From NCBI RefSeq assembly GCF_040364665.1, contig NZ_BAABWX010000001.1, positions 124,001 through 188,000 on the forward strand: a stretch of 64,000 bases of DNA, written 5' to 3'. Position numbers and translations under genes: made by a program. Of the stretch, positions 16,956-24,222 are shown one piece after another. The notes beneath the pieces are model-generated. The model did not search any database. It saw only the letters and a list, made by a program, of their open reading frames with translations, and was not told the origin of the DNA. The DNA is from Cognatishimia sp. WU-CL00825. GTDB lineage: Bacteria > Pseudomonadota > Alphaproteobacteria > Rhodobacterales > Rhodobacteraceae. Every line of letters begins with the position of its first letter. Position 1 is the stretch's first letter.

Positions 16956-17423
16956 ATGACCGAACACGATATTTATTCAGGTCTTACCCAATTGGGGACA
17001 AAGACAGATCTGCCAAATTCGCCGCAAGATGCGGTTCTTGAAAAAGTACCGAACCCACAAGCAGGGACGGACTACGCCGTGCGTTTTACGGCCCCTGAAT
17101 TTACGTCACTTTGCCCGCTGACAGGTCAACCAGATTTTGCGCATATTGTGATAGATTATGTGCCCGGTGATTATTTGGTGGAAAGCAAGTCCCTCAAGTT
17201 ATTTCTGGGTTCGTTTCGCAACCACGGTGCCTTTCATGAAGACTGCACCGTGTCGATCGGCAAGCGTTTACAAGAGCTTTTGAACCCCAAATGGCTGCGG
17301 GTTGGGGGCTATTGGTTCCCACGAGGCGGTATTCCCATCGATGTCTTCTATCAAACGGGTGCCGCACTTCCCGGTGTTTTCATACCGGATCAAGGCGTGC
17401 CGACCTATCGTGGCCGCGGATAG
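16956..17423 (+). CDS. queF: preQ0 reductase (NADPH-dependent 7-cyano-7-deazaguanine reductase)
   Basis: 155 residues, the short (unimodular) QueF. Cys53 in [20 protein letters not shown] is the nucleophile that forms the thioimide with preQ0; [22 protein letters not shown] holds the substrate-binding Glu and His. A ribosome site AGGAG lies just upstream. QueF makes preQ1, the ligand expected for the riboswitch at the head of this operon, so the product of the last gene would shut down the first. Confidence 0.97.
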   Translation: MTEHDIYSGLTQLGTKTDLPNSPQDAVLEKVPNPQAGTDYAVRFTAPEFTSLCPLTGQPDFAHIVIDYVPGDYLVESKSLKLFLGSFRNHGAFHEDCTVSIGKRLQELLNPKWLRVGGYWFPRGGIPIDVFYQTGAALPGVFIPDQGVPTYRGRG

Positions 17424-17477
17424 TTCGGCGCTCTTCACCTTTGTAAAAATACTCTGGGGGGAATGCAGCTTGCTGCA

Positions 17478-17496
17478 GGGGGGCAAAGCCCCCTTT
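17478..17496 (+). terminator. Terminator-like hairpin between convergent queF and the TerB-like gene
   Basis: GGGGGGC, AAA loop, GCCCCC, then TTT, so it could end queCDEF. A smaller GCAGC/GCTGC hairpin precedes it at 17465-17476, and before that AAAAATACTCTGGGGGG, a string I recall as recurrent between genes in Rhodobacterales. Confidence 0.6.
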
Positions 17497-17513
17497 GCGC
17501 CGCATCGCCAAGA

Positions 17514-17939
17514 TCAGATCGTCATATGACGGGCACGGGCTCCCCGCTCGATAGCCGCGGCATGCAGGCGATCGATATTCAGTTCATAACGCATTTCTTC
17601 AAGCAACCGTAGCTCGGCATCGGCAATCGCGCCATCCGCAGCTGCCACATCACAGGCGAGCGCGTAGGCGGTTTCAAATAATTCTTCAGGCAGGTTGTCA
17701 CGTATCAATCCGAAAAGCGCAGCAAGCCCGTCTTCTTGTTCAAAAAGATCAAAGACCGTCTGGCTGACTACGGTAATGCGGTCGATGTCATAGTTGCCAA
17801 AAACCGGCAAATTGTTAACCGCAGATTGTATTTTGATCAGCTCTGCCGTGCGGATGTTTTCGTCAGAGGCAGATACAGCCACCATCAAAGCCACAAGGCT
17901 GTCCTGAGGTGTCAACGGGTGGGGAATCTCTTGAGTCAT
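17514..17939 (-). CDS. TerB-like (tellurite-resistance fold) protein
   Basis: About 141 residues from ATG 17939 (MTQEIPHPLTPQDSLVALMV); an in-frame upstream start at 18068 is less likely because it runs through the intergenic region. The helical pattern LMVAVSASDENIRTAELIKI and the mirrored ALACDVAAADGAIADAELRLLEEM show the two acidic EF-like loops of the TerB/DjlA-like fold. Such proteins are common and mostly unstudied; involvement in tellurite resistance should not be assumed. Convergent with queF. Confidence 0.8.
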   Translation of the reverse strand: MTQEIPHPLTPQDSLVALMVAVSASDENIRTAELIKIQSAVNNLPVFGNYDIDRITVVSQTVFDLFEQEDGLAALFGLIRDNLPEELFETAYALACDVAAADGAIADAELRLLEEMRYELNIDRLHAAAIERGARARHMTI

Positions 17940-18149
17940 TGTGCGGTGCCTTTTCAGAGCGCTTTTACCCAACGATATGGGGCGTAAGCCGTCTGAGCAA
18001 GCGCAGATCGCGCCCAATAAGAAATGTGCGGATATCCACTGCGGATGTGCTGTTGTTTTCACAAGCAATGTTGACCATGCTGCATTCGCAAATTAGGTAA
18101 CGCCGGTTGCTCTTGCATGGTGCAGGGCAGCGGTTTCTTGGAGATATCA

Positions 18150-19796
18150 ATGTCTGACCTGCGCGATGCTGCACTCGTTTCAAAAGCCTGGCCCTTTGAA
18201 GAAGCGCGCCGCGTGCTCAAACGGTATCAAAAGCAGCCACCTGAAAAGGGCTATGTCTTGTTTCAGACTGGCTATGGGCCGTCAGGTTTGCCACATATTG
18301 GCACTTTCGGGGAAGTTGCCCGGACCACAATGGTGCGTCGCGCATTTGAGTTGATGTCAGATATCCCGACGAAATTGATCTGTTTTTCCGACGATATGGA
18401 TGGCTTCCGTAAGGTGCCGACCAATGTTCCAATGCAAGAAGAGCTGGCGCAGGATCTGAACCTGCCTTTGACCAAGGTGCGGGATCCCTTTGGAACGCAT
18501 GCCGGTTTTGCGCAACATAACAACGCCCGTCTGTGTGAATTTCTGGACAGCTTTGGCTTTGAGTATGAATTCGCCAGTTCGACGGAATATTACACCTCTG
18601 GCAAATTTGACGAGATGTTGCTGAAAGCCTGCTGGGAATATCAAAAAATCATGGACATTATGTTGCCAACTTTGGGCGCAGAGCGTCGGGCAACGTATTC
18701 ACCGTTTTTGCCAATTTCGCCAAAAACCGGCCATGTGCTGCAAGTGCCAATGCTGGAAGTGAACGCAGCAAATGGAACTGTTGTCTATCAAGAGCCAGAT
18801 GGCGAGAAGGTCGAGATCCCTGTCACTGGCGGCAATGTCAAAATGCAGTGGAAGCCTGATTGGGCCATGCGTTGGGCCGCGCTTGACGTGGATTATGAGA
18901 TGTCGGGCAAGGATTTGATCGATTCAGTCACGCAGGGTGGCAAGATTTGCCGTGCGCTGGGTAAGCGGCCACCTGAAAGCCTGACCTATGAACTGTTCAA
19001 TGATGAATTGGGGCAGAAGATCTCTAAGTCGAAGGGCAATGGCCTGTCGATGGAAGAGTGGCTGACCTATGCGGCCCCGGAATCGTTGCAGTATTTTATG
19101 TACCTCAAGCCGAAGACAGCAAAGCGCCTGTATTTTGATGTTATTCCCAAAGCCGTCGATGAATATCACCAGCAATTACGGGCTTATCCAGGCCAAGATC
19201 TAAAGGCGAAACTGAACAATCCCGTTTATCATCTGCATGGCAGCGATATGCCAGCATCTGATATGGTTGTGCCCTTTAGCATGTTGTTGAACCTTGCCAG
19301 TGCGTCAAGTGCTGAGGCGAAGGAAACCATGTGGGGCTTCATCAATAAATACGCCCCAGACGCGACCCCTGAAAGCCATCCAAATCTGGACGCGGCAGCC
19401 GGGTTTGCCGTGCGGTATTTTAATGATTTTGTAAAGCCAAACAAAGTGTTCCGCGCGCCAACGGACCAAGAGCACGCGGCACTTGCTGATCTTGCGTTGG
19501 CATTGTCCTCAGAAGAGGCTGCACTGGCAGCAATTGCAAAGAAGAACGCGGCCATGGGCAACGAAGATGATTTGCCTGTTGCAGACTTTGCGGATGATGA
19601 CTTTTTGCAGTCGGTTGTTTTTGCAATCGGTAAGAACCACGGTTTCGAGCCGCTGCGGGATTGGTTTAAGGCGATTTACGAAGTGCTGCTTGGCGCAAGT
19701 CAGGGGCCAAGATTTGGCGGATTCATTGCCCTGTACGGTGTCAAGGAAACGGTCGCGTTGATTCAGGCCGGGTTGAACAACGAACTTACTAAGTAA
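18150..19796 (+). CDS. lysK: Lysyl-tRNA synthetase, class I
   Basis: A 548-residue class I LysRS, the archaeal-type enzyme that most alphaproteobacteria use in place of the class II enzyme. The HIGH motif is LPHIG (48-51) in GPSGLPHIGTFGE and the KMSKS equivalent is KISKSKGNG (290-298). The ATG at 18150 has GGAGA 6 bp upstream; the extension to 18117 lacks a ribosome site. It is monocistronic, followed by a strong terminator. Confidence 0.96.
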   Translation: MSDLRDAALVSKAWPFEEARRVLKRYQKQPPEKGYVLFQTGYGPSGLPHIGTFGEVARTTMVRRAFELMSDIPTKLICFSDDMDGFRKVPTNVPMQEELAQDLNLPLTKVRDPFGTHAGFAQHNNARLCEFLDSFGFEYEFASSTEYYTSGKFDEMLLKACWEYQKIMDIMLPTLGAERRATYSPFLPISPKTGHVLQVPMLEVNAANGTVVYQEPDGEKVEIPVTGGNVKMQWKPDWAMRWAALDVDYEMSGKDLIDSVTQGGKICRALGKRPPESLTYELFNDELGQKISKSKGNGLSMEEWLTYAAPESLQYFMYLKPKTAKRLYFDVIPKAVDEYHQQLRAYPGQDLKAKLNNPVYHLHGSDMPASDMVVPFSMLLNLASASSAEAKETMWGFINKYAPDATPESHPNLDAAAGFAVRYFNDFVKPNKVFRAPTDQEHAALADLALALSSEEAALAAIAKKNAAMGNEDDLPVADFADDDFLQSVVFAIGKNHGFEPLRDWFKAIYEVLLGASQGPRFGGFIALYGVKETVALIQAGLNNELTK

Positions 19797-19802
19797 CGGC
19801 AC

Positions 19803-19832
19803 GGTGGCCTTACAGGGCCACCAATTGCTTTT
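19803..19832 (+). terminator. Rho-independent terminator of lysK
   Basis: GGTGGCC and GGGCCACC arms with a short loop, followed by AATTGC and TTTTT. It starts 7 bp after the stop codon. Confidence 0.8.
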
Positions 19833-19946
19833 TGGGGTGATCTTGCGTCGTCGTTAGGGCGCGTTTTCACCCAGATAAAGCGTTTTCATTAGTGATTGCT
19901 GGCCAATTGGTTCGCCCGCCCTAGATTGTTAGAGGGAGGCGCACAC

Positions 19947-20339
19947 ATGCGGTTTATTTTGGTAGTTTCACTTTGGTTCTGGGCGCAGGTGTCTGTTGCC
20001 CAAGATGCGGATATCCAGAGCGTGATAACGGCGCAGATTGAGGCCTTTGAACAGGGGGATTTCGAAGCCGCGTTTTCACATGCAAGCCCCAGTATTCAAA
20101 ACTACTTTGGTGGCGCGGATCGCTTCGAGGCCATGGTGCGCAGCGGCTATGAAATGGTTATCATGCCTCGTGACGTGCGCTTTCTAGAGATGCGTAATTT
20201 AGACGGCAAGCTTTGGCAAAAAGTCCTGATCCAAGACTCGGACAATGTTTTCCATTTGCTTGAATACCAAATGATCAGCCACGACGGGCAATGGCGCATC
20301 AACGGCGTGCGATTTGTGCAAGCAGGGGCCGCGGCCTAG
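19947..20339 (+). CDS. DUF4864-type secreted protein
   Basis: 130 residues from ATG 19947 behind GAGGGAGG. A signal peptide (MRFILVVSLWFWAQVSVA) precedes AQDADIQSVITAQIEAFEQGDFEAAFSHASP, the hallmark of DUF4864, a small fold akin to SnoaL/NTF2-like proteins. The function is unknown. It stands alone between lysK and the beta-helix gene. The end of the protein (DGQWRINGVRFVQAGAAA) is also family-like, so the gene appears whole. Confidence 0.8.
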   Translation: MRFILVVSLWFWAQVSVAQDADIQSVITAQIEAFEQGDFEAAFSHASPSIQNYFGGADRFEAMVRSGYEMVIMPRDVRFLEMRNLDGKLWQKVLIQDSDNVFHLLEYQMISHDGQWRINGVRFVQAGAAA

Positions 20340-20457
20340 GCGCAACACCCAGCGCGCGCTGCTCTGACAAGTGATTAAGCTTTGATTGATACTTCCGATC
20401 CTTAGTGCGCGAGGTCCTTGGCCTCGACCAAATTCGTGACTTTGGAAAGGGGCTTTC

Positions 20458-22737
20458 ATGAATAAAGCAATTACCGACGGGGTGCAGCTGATGCCGCCAG
20501 CGTTTGCAGAGGGGCTGGATGTTTGGTCCAGTGGAGACGGTACACCTGGTTCAGATACATATGATGGGGCGGCAAATGCGGCGTTTGTGCCAGCAGATGC
20601 TGATTTCGCGGGTTGTTTAGAGTTGCAAAAAACCGAAGTGACGCAACGCCTGCGCTATATGGGGCAAACCCCCTTGTTGCCCGGATGTTATTTGCGGGTC
20701 ACAGCGCGGGTCAAAGCCATCAGTGGCAATTTTTCTTCAGTGCGCATTGCGGCTTGGGCAGGTGAGGCGGGGTCGCATGTGTCTGGCTTGGTCGAAGTTG
20801 GTCCGTCGGTAAATTTGGACACTTATGGCGAAGTTGTTGAAGTCTCTGCAATCATTGGGTCTGGTGTGCGAGGAGGCGTCGATATGCCTTGGGGTGTGCA
20901 ACCGACTTATGGTCATGTTGGGCTTGACCTAAGCGGCGCGACCGGCGGGGTTGTTCGCATAGATGATCTGGTGATCGAGGATCTGACCTCTGCCTTTTTG
21001 CGCGATATGATGGCGATGGTTGACGTGCGTGATTTCGGTGCTCTTGGGGATGGAATAACAGATGATCTTGCGGCCTTTGAGGCGGCAAATACTGCCGCAA
21101 ACGGGCGAACAATATTGGTGTCCGCCGGCACCTATTTGTTAAGCGACAGCATGGAATTTACAGAGCGGGTTCGGTTTGAAGGCACGGTTACAATGCCACG
21201 CGCAGCGATCTTTTCGCTGACAAAAAACTATGATTTGCCCAGTTACATTGATGCATTTGGCAATGAGCAATTGGCTTTTGAAAAGGCATTTCAATCGCTT
21301 TTTAACAGTGCAGGCCATGAATCATTAGACCTTGGCGGGCGACGTATCACCATTGAAACGCCGATGGATATGCAGGCACTTGTTCCTAATCGCACATCTT
21401 ATTCGCAGCGACGGCATATTGCGAATGGGCAATTTTATGTGACGGGCAGCAGTGCTTGGGAACCTGACGAAGTGACGTCGCAAGCCAGTTACTCTTCAAG
21501 TGATGCCCGCACTCTAACCGGGGTGACAAATGTGGCTAACATTCAGGTTGGCTCTTTGGTGGAGGGCAATGGTGTTGGGCGCGAAGTCTATGTGAAGTCC
21601 AAAAACGATGCGACGCAAGAGGTGACCCTGAGCGCAGGGTTGTATGATGCTGTTGGCACCCAAACATTTACCTTTACGCGCTTCAAATATTTGTTGGATT
21701 TTTCGGGCTTTAGCAAATTGCAGCGGTTCTCGATGTCTGATGTCGAATTGCTATGCAACACTCTGGCAAGCGGGATTTTATTGCCTCCAGCTGGTGTGAT
21801 TTTTCATTTGCGCGACAGTTGGATTACAAGGCCAAGAGATCGTGGGATCACCAGCCACGGCGAGGGGTGCCAAGGCATGTTAATCGATCGCTGCCAGTTC
21901 TTGACCAGCGAGGCGAGCGAGCGGGTGCAAGATCGCACCACAATTGTTTTGAACACCAATGCAAACGATGTGAAGCTTCGCAATAATCGTGCAACTCAGT
22001 TTAGGCATTTTGCGGTGTTGGGCGGATCAAACAATATCGTCATGGGCAACCATTTCTTCCAGGGGGATGCAGAGGCGGCGGGCGTGCGCACCGCTGGCAT
22101 TGTGGTTGCGAGTGCCTATTGTTCGACAACAATAACTGGCAACTACGTTGATAATTGTTCGATCGAATGGACCAATGAATATGAACCGGAACCGGATTTC
22201 ACATCTGGATTTTCGTTTTCGGCCCTTAGCATTGATGATAATGTATTCTTGTCTGGTAATGTCGCGCCTTGGTTTGCCTATATGGTGATCAAACCCTATG
22301 GCACGGGTCAGTTCATTGGCGGCCTAAGTGTGACGGGCAACAAGTTTCGCAGTATTGATGGGGCGATTGATCGTGTTGACAGTGTTGATTCAAGTTTTGC
22401 GCCGTTAAATACCGCCAAGGGCAAAAACATTCTGGTTGAAGGCAACACATTCCATCAGGTTGATACGCCAATCTATAATCCGTTGATCGTCAAACATGAT
22501 CAGAATTCAGCGTCGGCGACTTGGACCGTTGACAGCCAAGGGGGGCTGCCATTTGGCGGGCAGGCACGCACTGTGGAGTCAGTTGTGGCCACCACACGAT
22601 TGCGCACCAGTGGCAATCAAACGCGCTGGGCCGTGCCCTATGTTGAATTGCAACAGGGCAGCAACGGAGACCAGTTGCGTTTACAATGGGAGGAACCCCT
22701 GCACGGAGAGGTGACTATTAGATTGTCGATGAACTAA
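20458..22737 (+). CDS. Right-handed parallel beta-helix protein (pectate-lyase-3 / tailspike-like)
   Basis: 759 residues without a signal peptide. Residues of about 20-170 form a carbohydrate-binding-like beta-sandwich region (WSSGDGTPGSDTYDGA...). From about 190, VDVRDFGALGDGITDDLAAFEAA is the opening of the pectate_lyase_3 family, followed by TILVSAGTYLLSDSM and repeated N-rich turns (LRNNRATQFRHFAVLGGSNNIVMGNHF) of a beta-helix. Such proteins occur as phage tailspikes and as bacterial polysaccharide lyases or hydrolases. No phage genes surround it, so an orphan glycan-acting protein is likely. The catalytic residues cannot be fixed. Confidence 0.78.
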   Translation: MNKAITDGVQLMPPAFAEGLDVWSSGDGTPGSDTYDGAANAAFVPADADFAGCLELQKTEVTQRLRYMGQTPLLPGCYLRVTARVKAISGNFSSVRIAAWAGEAGSHVSGLVEVGPSVNLDTYGEVVEVSAIIGSGVRGGVDMPWGVQPTYGHVGLDLSGATGGVVRIDDLVIEDLTSAFLRDMMAMVDVRDFGALGDGITDDLAAFEAANTAANGRTILVSAGTYLLSDSMEFTERVRFEGTVTMPRAAIFSLTKNYDLPSYIDAFGNEQLAFEKAFQSLFNSAGHESLDLGGRRITIETPMDMQALVPNRTSYSQRRHIANGQFYVTGSSAWEPDEVTSQASYSSSDARTLTGVTNVANIQVGSLVEGNGVGREVYVKSKNDATQEVTLSAGLYDAVGTQTFTFTRFKYLLDFSGFSKLQRFSMSDVELLCNTLASGILLPPAGVIFHLRDSWITRPRDRGITSHGEGCQGMLIDRCQFLTSEASERVQDRTTIVLNTNANDVKLRNNRATQFRHFAVLGGSNNIVMGNHFFQGDAEAAGVRTAGIVVASAYCSTTITGNYVDNCSIEWTNEYEPEPDFTSGFSFSALSIDDNVFLSGNVAPWFAYMVIKPYGTGQFIGGLSVTGNKFRSIDGAIDRVDSVDSSFAPLNTAKGKNILVEGNTFHQVDTPIYNPLIVKHDQNSASATWTVDSQGGLPFGGQARTVESVVATTRLRTSGNQTRWAVPYVELQQGSNGDQLRLQWEEPLHGEVTIRLSMN

Positions 22738-22741
22738 TAGC

Positions 22742-22885
22742 CTAGCGCCAGAAAGCGAGCCATTCGATTAGCTCGGCGAATTTGCGACCAGCAAGCAAAC
22801 TTCCGGATCCCTCCAGAAAAATCTGGTCGGCAATCAGCGCGATGGTGATGGCCAGTCCTAAGAATACGGCAATGCGATTGGTCAT
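22742..22885 (-). CDS. 47-residue membrane protein downstream of gap
   Basis: ATG 22885 to TAG gives MTNRIAVFLGLAITIALIAD, QIFLEGSGSLLAGRKFAELI, EWLAFWR. A single hydrophobic span (about 4-20) is followed by an amphipathic tail ending in LAFWR. I recall similar 45-50 residue proteins at this place behind gap in Rhodobacterales, which suggests conservation, but the function is unknown. It is in the same orientation as gap, 84 bp after it, with a large hairpin in between. Confidence 0.72.
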   Translation of the reverse strand: MTNRIAVFLGLAITIALIADQIFLEGSGSLLAGRKFAELIEWLAFWR

Positions 22886-22891
22886 GGAAAA

Positions 22892-22946
22892 GCGCCCTCG
22901 GGATCAGCCTGTGGCATAAGATATGCCTGACGGATCACGAGGGCGC
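22892..22946 (-). terminator. Long hairpin between gap and the 47-residue ORF
   Basis: Arms GCGCCCTCGGGATC and GATCACGAGGGCGC (near perfect, about 13 bp) enclose a 27-base loop. No T-run follows on either strand. It may set the relative level of gap and the small ORF, as a partial terminator or RNA stabiliser. Confidence 0.6.
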
Positions 22947-22969
22947 AACTGACTTTGCGGGCGTGTTGC

Positions 22970-23971
22970 TTAGATCAATTGACCCATGCGTGCAGCGACA
23001 TCGGCCATGCGCGCAGAGAAGCCCCATTCGTTGTCATACCAAGCCAAAACGCGCACGGTGCGTCCGCCGATAACCTTTGTCTGGTCTGGGGCAAAAATAG
23101 AGCTTTCCGTGGTGTGATTGAAGTCAATCGAGACTTTGGCTTCAGGATCGTAGCCCAAAACGCCCTTCATTTTTGTTGCAGCTGCTTCCCGCACGATCTC
23201 GTTCACATCTTGAACCGTTACGTCTTTGGAGGCGACAAATGTAAGGTCAACCGCAGAGACATTTGGGGTTGGAACGCGCATGGATGTGCCGTCCAGTTTG
23301 CCTTTGAGTTCCGGAAGCACTTCTCCGAGCGCTTTTGCTGCGCCTGTAGAGGTTGGGATCATCGCCATGGCCGCTGAACGGGCGCGGTAAAGGTCGGCGT
23401 GGCGGCGATCAAGCGTTGGCTGGTCTCCGGTATAGCTGTGGATCGTGGTCATGAGACCATTTTCGATCCCGATGCTTTCGTGCAGCACTTTGGCCAGTGG
23501 TGCCAAGCAATTTGTAGTGCAAGAGCCGTTGGAAATCATGTTGTCATTGGCTGTCAACAGATTGTCATTTACGCCAAATACAACGGTGCGCTGTACATTT
23601 TTGGCCGGTGCCGAAATAAGAACTTTCTTCGCACCACGTTCGCGATGCTTGGCGGCTTTAGTGCCATCGTTGAACTTGCCTGTGCATTCCAGAACCACAT
23701 CTACGCCCGTCCAATCCAGTTCGTCGGTATCATAAGTGGAATACATCCGCATCGGGCCTTGGCCGACGTCCATTGTGCCGTTTTGCACGATGACGTCATT
23801 GGCAAAGCGACCATGGATCGAGTCATAGCGCACGAGGTGAGCGGCGGTTTCAATAGGGCCTGTGGCGTTGATTTTGACCACTTTGACGTCTTCGCGCGCG
23901 GCTTCGGCAATGTGCATAAGTGTGCAGCGCCCGATACGGCCAAAACCATTGATGCCTACTGTCACGGTCAT
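22970..23971 (-). CDS. gap: Glyceraldehyde-3-phosphate dehydrogenase
   Basis: 333 residues from ATG 23971 (MTVTVGINGFGRIGR, the Rossmann loop); the frame is open further upstream but reads poorly there. The catalytic site ISNGSCTTNCLAPLAK contains the nucleophilic Cys, IHSYTGDQPTLDRRH follows, and WYDNEWGFSARM closes the protein, all canonical. It works in glycolysis or gluconeogenesis. Two CceR-like operator sequences lie about 95-135 bp upstream. A 47-residue ORF lies downstream. Confidence 0.97.
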   Translation of the reverse strand: MTVTVGINGFGRIGRCTLMHIAEAAREDVKVVKINATGPIETAAHLVRYDSIHGRFANDVIVQNGTMDVGQGPMRMYSTYDTDELDWTGVDVVLECTGKFNDGTKAAKHRERGAKKVLISAPAKNVQRTVVFGVNDNLLTANDNMISNGSCTTNCLAPLAKVLHESIGIENGLMTTIHSYTGDQPTLDRRHADLYRARSAAMAMIPTSTGAAKALGEVLPELKGKLDGTSMRVPTPNVSAVDLTFVASKDVTVQDVNEIVREAAATKMKGVLGYDPEAKVSIDFNHTTESSIFAPDQTKVIGGRTVRVLAWYDNEWGFSARMADVAARMGQLI

Positions 23972-24064
23972 TTGAGAAATCCTCTTGCTCAATCGATCTA
24001 GATTCAACCGGGGTATAGACTGCAAAGTCGCGAGGAAAAAGAAAAATATGTTTTTCTTCAATAC

Positions 24065-24076
24065 GTTAGCGATAAC
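24065..24076 (-). promoter_or_regulatory. CceR-like operator upstream of gap (site 1)
   Basis: GTTAGCGATAAC fits the GTTANCGNTAAC palindrome reported for CceR, a LacI-type regulator of central carbon metabolism in Rhodobacter. It is 94 bp from the gap ATG, in the promoter region. Confidence 0.55.
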
Positions 24077-24094
24077 GGAGCTTTGATTTTCAAT

Positions 24095-24106
24095 GTTTGC
24101 GATAAC
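24095..24106 (-). promoter_or_regulatory. CceR-like operator upstream of gap (site 2)
   Basis: GTTTGCGATAAC is one base from the GTTANCGNTAAC form and lies exactly 30 bp (about three helical turns) from site 1. A weaker third copy of its core, GCGTTAACGG, is at 24123-24132. Confidence 0.45.
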
Positions 24107-24222
24107 GGTGGCGGAACCGATGGCGTTAACGGAAATTACCAGAGCGGCACAATTTGTATTTTCGGTGTAAACGATTCCCTTTGAGTGGTCTAAAATTTGC
24201 AAAAAGGCATGGTAATACTGGG

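Noticed and set aside
17514..17939. Tellurite-resistance gene in a functional sense
   Set aside because: Only the TerB-like fold is seen; no terZACDE neighbours. Such single genes occur widely without a link to tellurite.
20458..22737. Prophage or gene-transfer-agent cluster around the beta-helix protein
   Set aside because: The flanking genes are lysK, a DUF4864 gene and gap; no capsid, portal, tail or integrase genes lie in the window.
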